64,000 nucleotides of DNA from Euclidia mi. Lineage: Eukaryota; Arthropoda; Insecta; Lepidoptera; Erebidae. The position numbers and the translations under genes are program-made. Numbering within the stretch: position 1 is the first letter of the stretch; each line of letters begins with the position of its first letter. Below the pieces are notes generated by a model. It searched no databases and was not told the origin of the DNA. It saw only the letters and a program-made list of their open reading frames with translations. The DNA lies in assembly GCA_944739405.2 (NCBI GenBank), contig OX123190.2, forward strand, positions 57,927,805-57,991,804, read 5' to 3'. Of the stretch, positions 60,414 through 64,000 are shown in pieces.

Positions 60414-60709
60414 ATTGATCAATTGCATACAACGAGAAAGTAACTAAGTCTTAAAATACTATACAAAGAAATATATACAGAACATACAGATAAATATATA
60501 CAGAACGAAAATAAAATAATTTAGAGGGCGTCATGCAATTCATCCACATCGCCGTCAACTGGAAGCGTGCCCAGAACGCTGGCAGCATTGCCACGTTGTA
60601 TAGCGATACTGAACTTCTGGGCCAAATACAACCCAGCTTTCTGGTCACGCGAGGTGTCAACCAGTCTCTTTCCGAGGTCTCCAAAAAGAGATAAAGAGAG
60701 AGAGAATTT
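60414..60709 (-). mobile_element. Retroelement ORF 3' fragment, private to copy C
   Basis: Flanked by a short duplication atgtat (60408-60413, 60710-60715); A and B have the uninterrupted site. On the minus strand, ending at the TAA at 60526-60528, a frame reads GDLGKRLVDTSRD, AGLYLAQKFSIAIQRGNAAS, VLGTLPVDGDVDELHDAL. I recognise this as the C-terminus of a retroelement polyprotein common in insects but cannot assign the clade. The 77-codon frame at 60451-60684 is a different frame and is not the coding one. Confidence 0.6.
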
Positions 60710-60840
60710 ATGTATTGTTTGTTTTTATATCATACTATTTAGTTTTATTAGCAGTATAAATTGTATTAATGTAGCTTGTTGGTAAATTTGACATAGTACA
60801 TTTTGTACACATAAGATATTTATATATACAAAATGATATA

Positions 60841-61072
60841 GGGTAATATGCATAATGTTCCCACCAAGAACTTAGGGTCCCAAGCCAACCTCACCTGCAA
60901 GTGGTGCACCTGCCGATCAGCGGACGAGGCTCTGGCAAGCAAAATATCCCGACAAGCGGCAATAGGCTCGCCACCTATTACGTGGGGTCGAAACACTGGC
61001 GAAAAGTGGGCGTTTATTATGCCTCTGCCTACCCCTTCGGGGAAACAGGCGTGAGTCTATGTATGTATGTAT
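60841..61072 (+). mobile_element. SINE-like repeat, private to copy C
   Basis: Opposite orientation to 25035-25262: ttcccaccaagaacttaggg, 'tgcaagtggtgcacctgcc', 'gatcagcggacgaggct', ctgcctaccccttcgggg, then (tatg)n. Confidence 0.75.
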
Positions 61073-62139
61073 GTTAGATTTAATATATGAACCCAGACAT
61101 TAGTGTATTATGTTTATCACAACAATATTTCTGAATGTGGTCTCGTTACACCGTGTGTCGGTCAGTAATTCGCCATTAATTTAATTACATGCCGTCGTAC
61201 TTTAAACTAACGATCTACTCTCCGTGCATTTGTGTTCCAAGCCTAAAGGTTATGCCACCAAATTAAGTTCTAAACCACGTTGAGGTGAAACATGTTACCA
61301 TTTTTAAACTTTAATCGTGAATATGTGACGCCAAATTACACTCTAATCACACTATATTATGAAGGGCAAACATTTTAGGGTTAATTCATTTAGTATAACA
61401 AATGGCTGGGAGAGATCGCTTTAACTTTATTTCTGCGTAGTTAGGTACTGTTGAGATACTTCTTGATTTAGTTCGTAGCCCCCTTTTTAGTCTAACCAGA
61501 ATGAAACGAATACTGTCCTGTTTACATTGACTGTTGTTTTTTCCTCTGAAAGACTTATGTTCAAAACATATTACGCAGCGTGATATCTTTGAAGGCGACT
61601 GAGGCTGCCTTTAGTCAATGAATACAGATTTACATAGAAGAGCAGGAGGCTTACCATGACCTCTTATACCGATTCAGTTTACGACCTAAACTGAATAGAG
61701 CCGCAATATCGTACTATGACCTCATTATAGCAGCTCAGTTATGGTGTTTACATTTCAATACGACGCAGCTGTGAGTTGGATAGCGTTTGAACCGAAATCT
61801 AAAACCATTCGTTCATTTGCCATAGGAGACCGTACTATGACGTGCTTCGTCAGCTTAAACTGAACCGCGTATCTGTCAGATTTAGCGATTCAATATAAGT
61901 TACAATTTGTAGTGTATAAACTGGATAGTTAGAATTATAATTGGGTTTTTAGACATTATTTGTGGATTTAAATCAGTTTAAGTTAATTATAGATCGGTTT
62001 CTGTGTCAGAATTTCTATAATACTGTGTTAAATCTTACTTAGACTCTATGAAATTTGTGAATCCATGTGCCCAGGACTCTAGTTTTATTCGGTTTATTGA
62101 ATGTGATAATGTATCTAGCACTTCAAGACGTAAACAAAG

Positions 62140-62896
62140 GCGCTAAGCTGGAGAACACTCGTATTCATACATACCAAAGAGCATTTGATGAAACCACACG
62201 ATGAAACACAATTCATCAAAAGATTTCGCCTCGCTAAACTATTGGCCCTGGATTTATGAGAAGCATTGAGACCATTGTCCATGCAGCCTGCGACGTCCAC
62301 CGATCTCATTATTATGCTAAAGGTAAGAAATATTCTGTACCAAATATGCTAATAAATTCATGAAACCATAGAATATTTTAGTGTGACTGCAGTATAGATA
62401 CAATATGCTTAGTACCTACATAGTATCTTTAACTTACAAGTCAATAGTTACTTGACTTAGAGACTTATTGATAACATATCATTAATTGTTACTTTATTTG
62501 TTGTAGATAGTGACTGCACTGACATTTTCTGCTCCTGGGTGAAAACACCAAACCAAAGGAGACCAAAAACCGATTGGTGACATGCAGCTTATTCTATGGC
62601 TCAACAGACAGTGGCAGCGGTTATAGCAGAGGGTACTGCGGAAAAAGGTTCTTCTCGAATGATAAAGAATTATTTCTGCTTGTCCAAATATAAGAAGAGC
62701 TTACTAAAACTGAGGTAAAGTATGCTTTTGTTAAAAGTTTAAGTAATCATCAGTTCAATAGTATTGAATAATTAATACTTATTTTTGTACTTGTTTCAGG
62801 TTTTATCAAGGTTTTCATGATGTTCTGGGTGGCACTCATACTGCTGTTGCCAAACTAGCATTACCTACTAACTTGAAGAACATTTTTTATTTGTAA
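62140..62896 (+). pseudogene. Harbinger transposase, three exon-like pieces
   Basis: Exon-like piece 1 (about 62140-62322) reads DETQFIKRFRLAKLLALDL, an in-frame TGA (62257-62259), then EALRPLSMQ and TDLIIMLK, closing at a gtaaga donor (62323). Piece 2 opens after ttgtag (62507) in the same phase with IVTALTFSAPG, a stop, and out-of-frame remnants GDMQL and SMAQQTVAAVIAEGTA. It closes at gtaaag (62714). Piece 3 follows ttgtttcag (62800-62896) with FHDVLGGTHTAVAK, the region around the first catalytic Asp, which seems lost (GGTHT where GxIDGTH is usual). It ends at TAA 62894. The later catalytic residues are absent. It is a dead, internally deleted transposase; the intron after ...MLK matches the break in the Harbinger at 31203-31433. 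Confidence 0.75.
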
Positions 62897-62982
62897 AAAA
62901 CACTATCACTCCATAATGTAAAATTTTATTGGTACAATACTTTTTTAATATATGGTTTTGATAATATAAGTTTTATGTGAGC

Positions 62983-62988
62983 TAATAA
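62983..62988 (+). terminator. Candidate polyadenylation signal
   Basis: aataaa about 87 nt after the transposase stop, followed by a T-rich stretch. Confidence 0.45.
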
Positions 62989-64000
62989 AGTATTTATTTT
63001 TTATTTACTGAACATACTTTGCACCACTCTTTCCAATGTTACTGAACCCTTACAATGTGCATTTAAATTAAGGGGTATTTCTTTCCAAATCCTGTGTTAA
63101 AGTTCCCTAGCTTGTGGCGATTTACTGAATCACAGAACTATATCCCTACACTTATCTTAAAAATCCCACAAGTGCACAAGTTGGTTGTTACCTAGTTAGG
63201 TACTCTTCGACGCAAGGGTTCACTGTAACTGTATACAAAAAAGTAACCACTTAAAATAACAATGCCGATTTCGTTTAGCTGCGAAATCTTTGTATGAGTG
63301 AATATATTAATATTTCATAGTAAAGAAGAGAGATAAAGATAATAGTGATCACAATATAGTGCTCTAATTTACATATCCCATTATAAGAAAGATTTAAACT
63401 TGGGTTCAGACTTAATTAAGCATTAAAAGCAATAATTAATAAATATGGAAAAAATACTTCTAAGAATCAAAATATAGGCCTTGATATTGTATTACTTGTT
63501 TTGTTAACCTTGAAATGCTAACAATCAAAACATACGTTCGTAACTTCCACCGAGTCAATATTTGCACCGTTTTGCTAGGTATTTGTGAGAAAAAAATAAC
63601 GTTACGTAACGTATTTTAATTAACTATTCTATATTGTAGTTATTTTCAGTACAAAACATATTCGCTTTGTTATAAAAGAATCTTAATTTAGTTGTAGCGT
63701 ACAAGTTATAACTACATACAATATTGTAACTTGCCGAAAATGGCTGACTGAATAATAGTTTCTGAACGCAAGCAAGGGAAAGAGACCACATTATTCATGA
63801 ACTGTATAGCTTGATCTCTTTCTGTCAATGTGATTATATTGCGTCATTGCGATCCAGCGATATCATTCATTCATTCTAACAATCCAAACACGATTCAGTT
63901 TAAACAACCTTATGGTACGTTTTAAAACAATTCAATTTAAGAACCTATACTGAATTGCTCCAAAACTGAATCGCTTGTTAAAAGTTCATGGTAGGCCTCC

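Larger units (their letters stand above)
56126..61617 (+). repeat. Segmental duplication, copy C (partial)
   Basis: Begins inside the unit at tgaagtatcttaaacc, equivalent to 31862 in B and about 15874 in A, after a 10-nt filler (56116-56125) that follows the end of copy B. Homology ends near 61617 (actgaggctgcctttagt; A about 24725, B about 47722). It holds the LTR-like segment seen in A and the LINE tail seen in B. No gene recognised. Confidence 0.88.
61645..64000 (+). mobile_element. PIF/Harbinger transposon, reaching the window end
   Basis: The left end ggaggcttaccatgacc (61645) is mirrored by the last bases of the window, whose complement reads ggaggcctaccatgaac. Similarity extends over about 35 bp and includes cgattcagttt. 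Subterminal copies of 'gattcagttta' occur at both sides (61673-61700, 63888-63980). Because the right repeat ends at base 64000 the target duplication cannot be checked. The element contains a decayed transposase gene with introns and a poly(A) signal aataaa near 62983. The stretch 62990-63880 is AT-rich with no recognised gene. Confidence 0.8.

Overview
This is a gene-poor, transposon-dense stretch of an insect nuclear genome, almost certainly a moth or butterfly. The evidence is the base composition (AT-rich, full of 'taggtacct'-type motifs), tRNA-derived SINEs of the Bm1-like lepidopteran kind, Helitrons ending in CTAG, BEL/Pao, RTE-like, R1-like, PIF/Harbinger and mariner-like elements, and no bacterial-style operons. 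I found no convincing host protein-coding gene, tRNA or rRNA gene. Every coding signal I can recognise belongs to a mobile element, and nearly all are broken.

Layout. 1-15176 is a mosaic: a 5'-truncated RTE-like LINE on the minus strand (86-815), a Bm1-like SINE, a 114-bp palindrome (1441-1554), a Helitron filled with a ~118-bp tandem repeat (3182-4869), a CG-rich patch (7255-7690), several SINEs and a Helitron end, separated by unassigned AT-rich DNA.

15177-61617 is the main structure: three direct copies of one mostly non-coding unit. They are A 15177-30383, B 30538-56115 and C 56126-61617 (starts and stops inside the unit). By eye, shared blocks differ by roughly 5-10 %. B and C share a LINE 3' tail that A lacks, so they look like the younger pair. 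Because the copies act as filled and empty sites for each other, many insertions can be delimited to the base. In A: a Helitron (19846-21467), a TIR element (23975-24530) and SINEs. In B: a 966-bp Harbinger (30895-31860), a 7.9-kb BEL/Pao retrotransposon (34702-42645) with two further elements nested inside it, a MITE, a mariner-like relic, an R1-like deletion derivative and an RTE-like LINE. In C: a retroelement 3' fragment and a SINE. Each copy also has its own private inverted duplication (hairpin).

61645-64000 is a Harbinger element with an intron-containing, decayed transposase; its second terminal repeat ends at the last base of the window.

How it fits together: the region looks like a heterochromatin-like or sex-chromosome-like accumulation zone. 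Segmental duplication and successive waves of Class I and Class II elements have built it. The order of events can be read from nesting and from presence or absence between the three copies.
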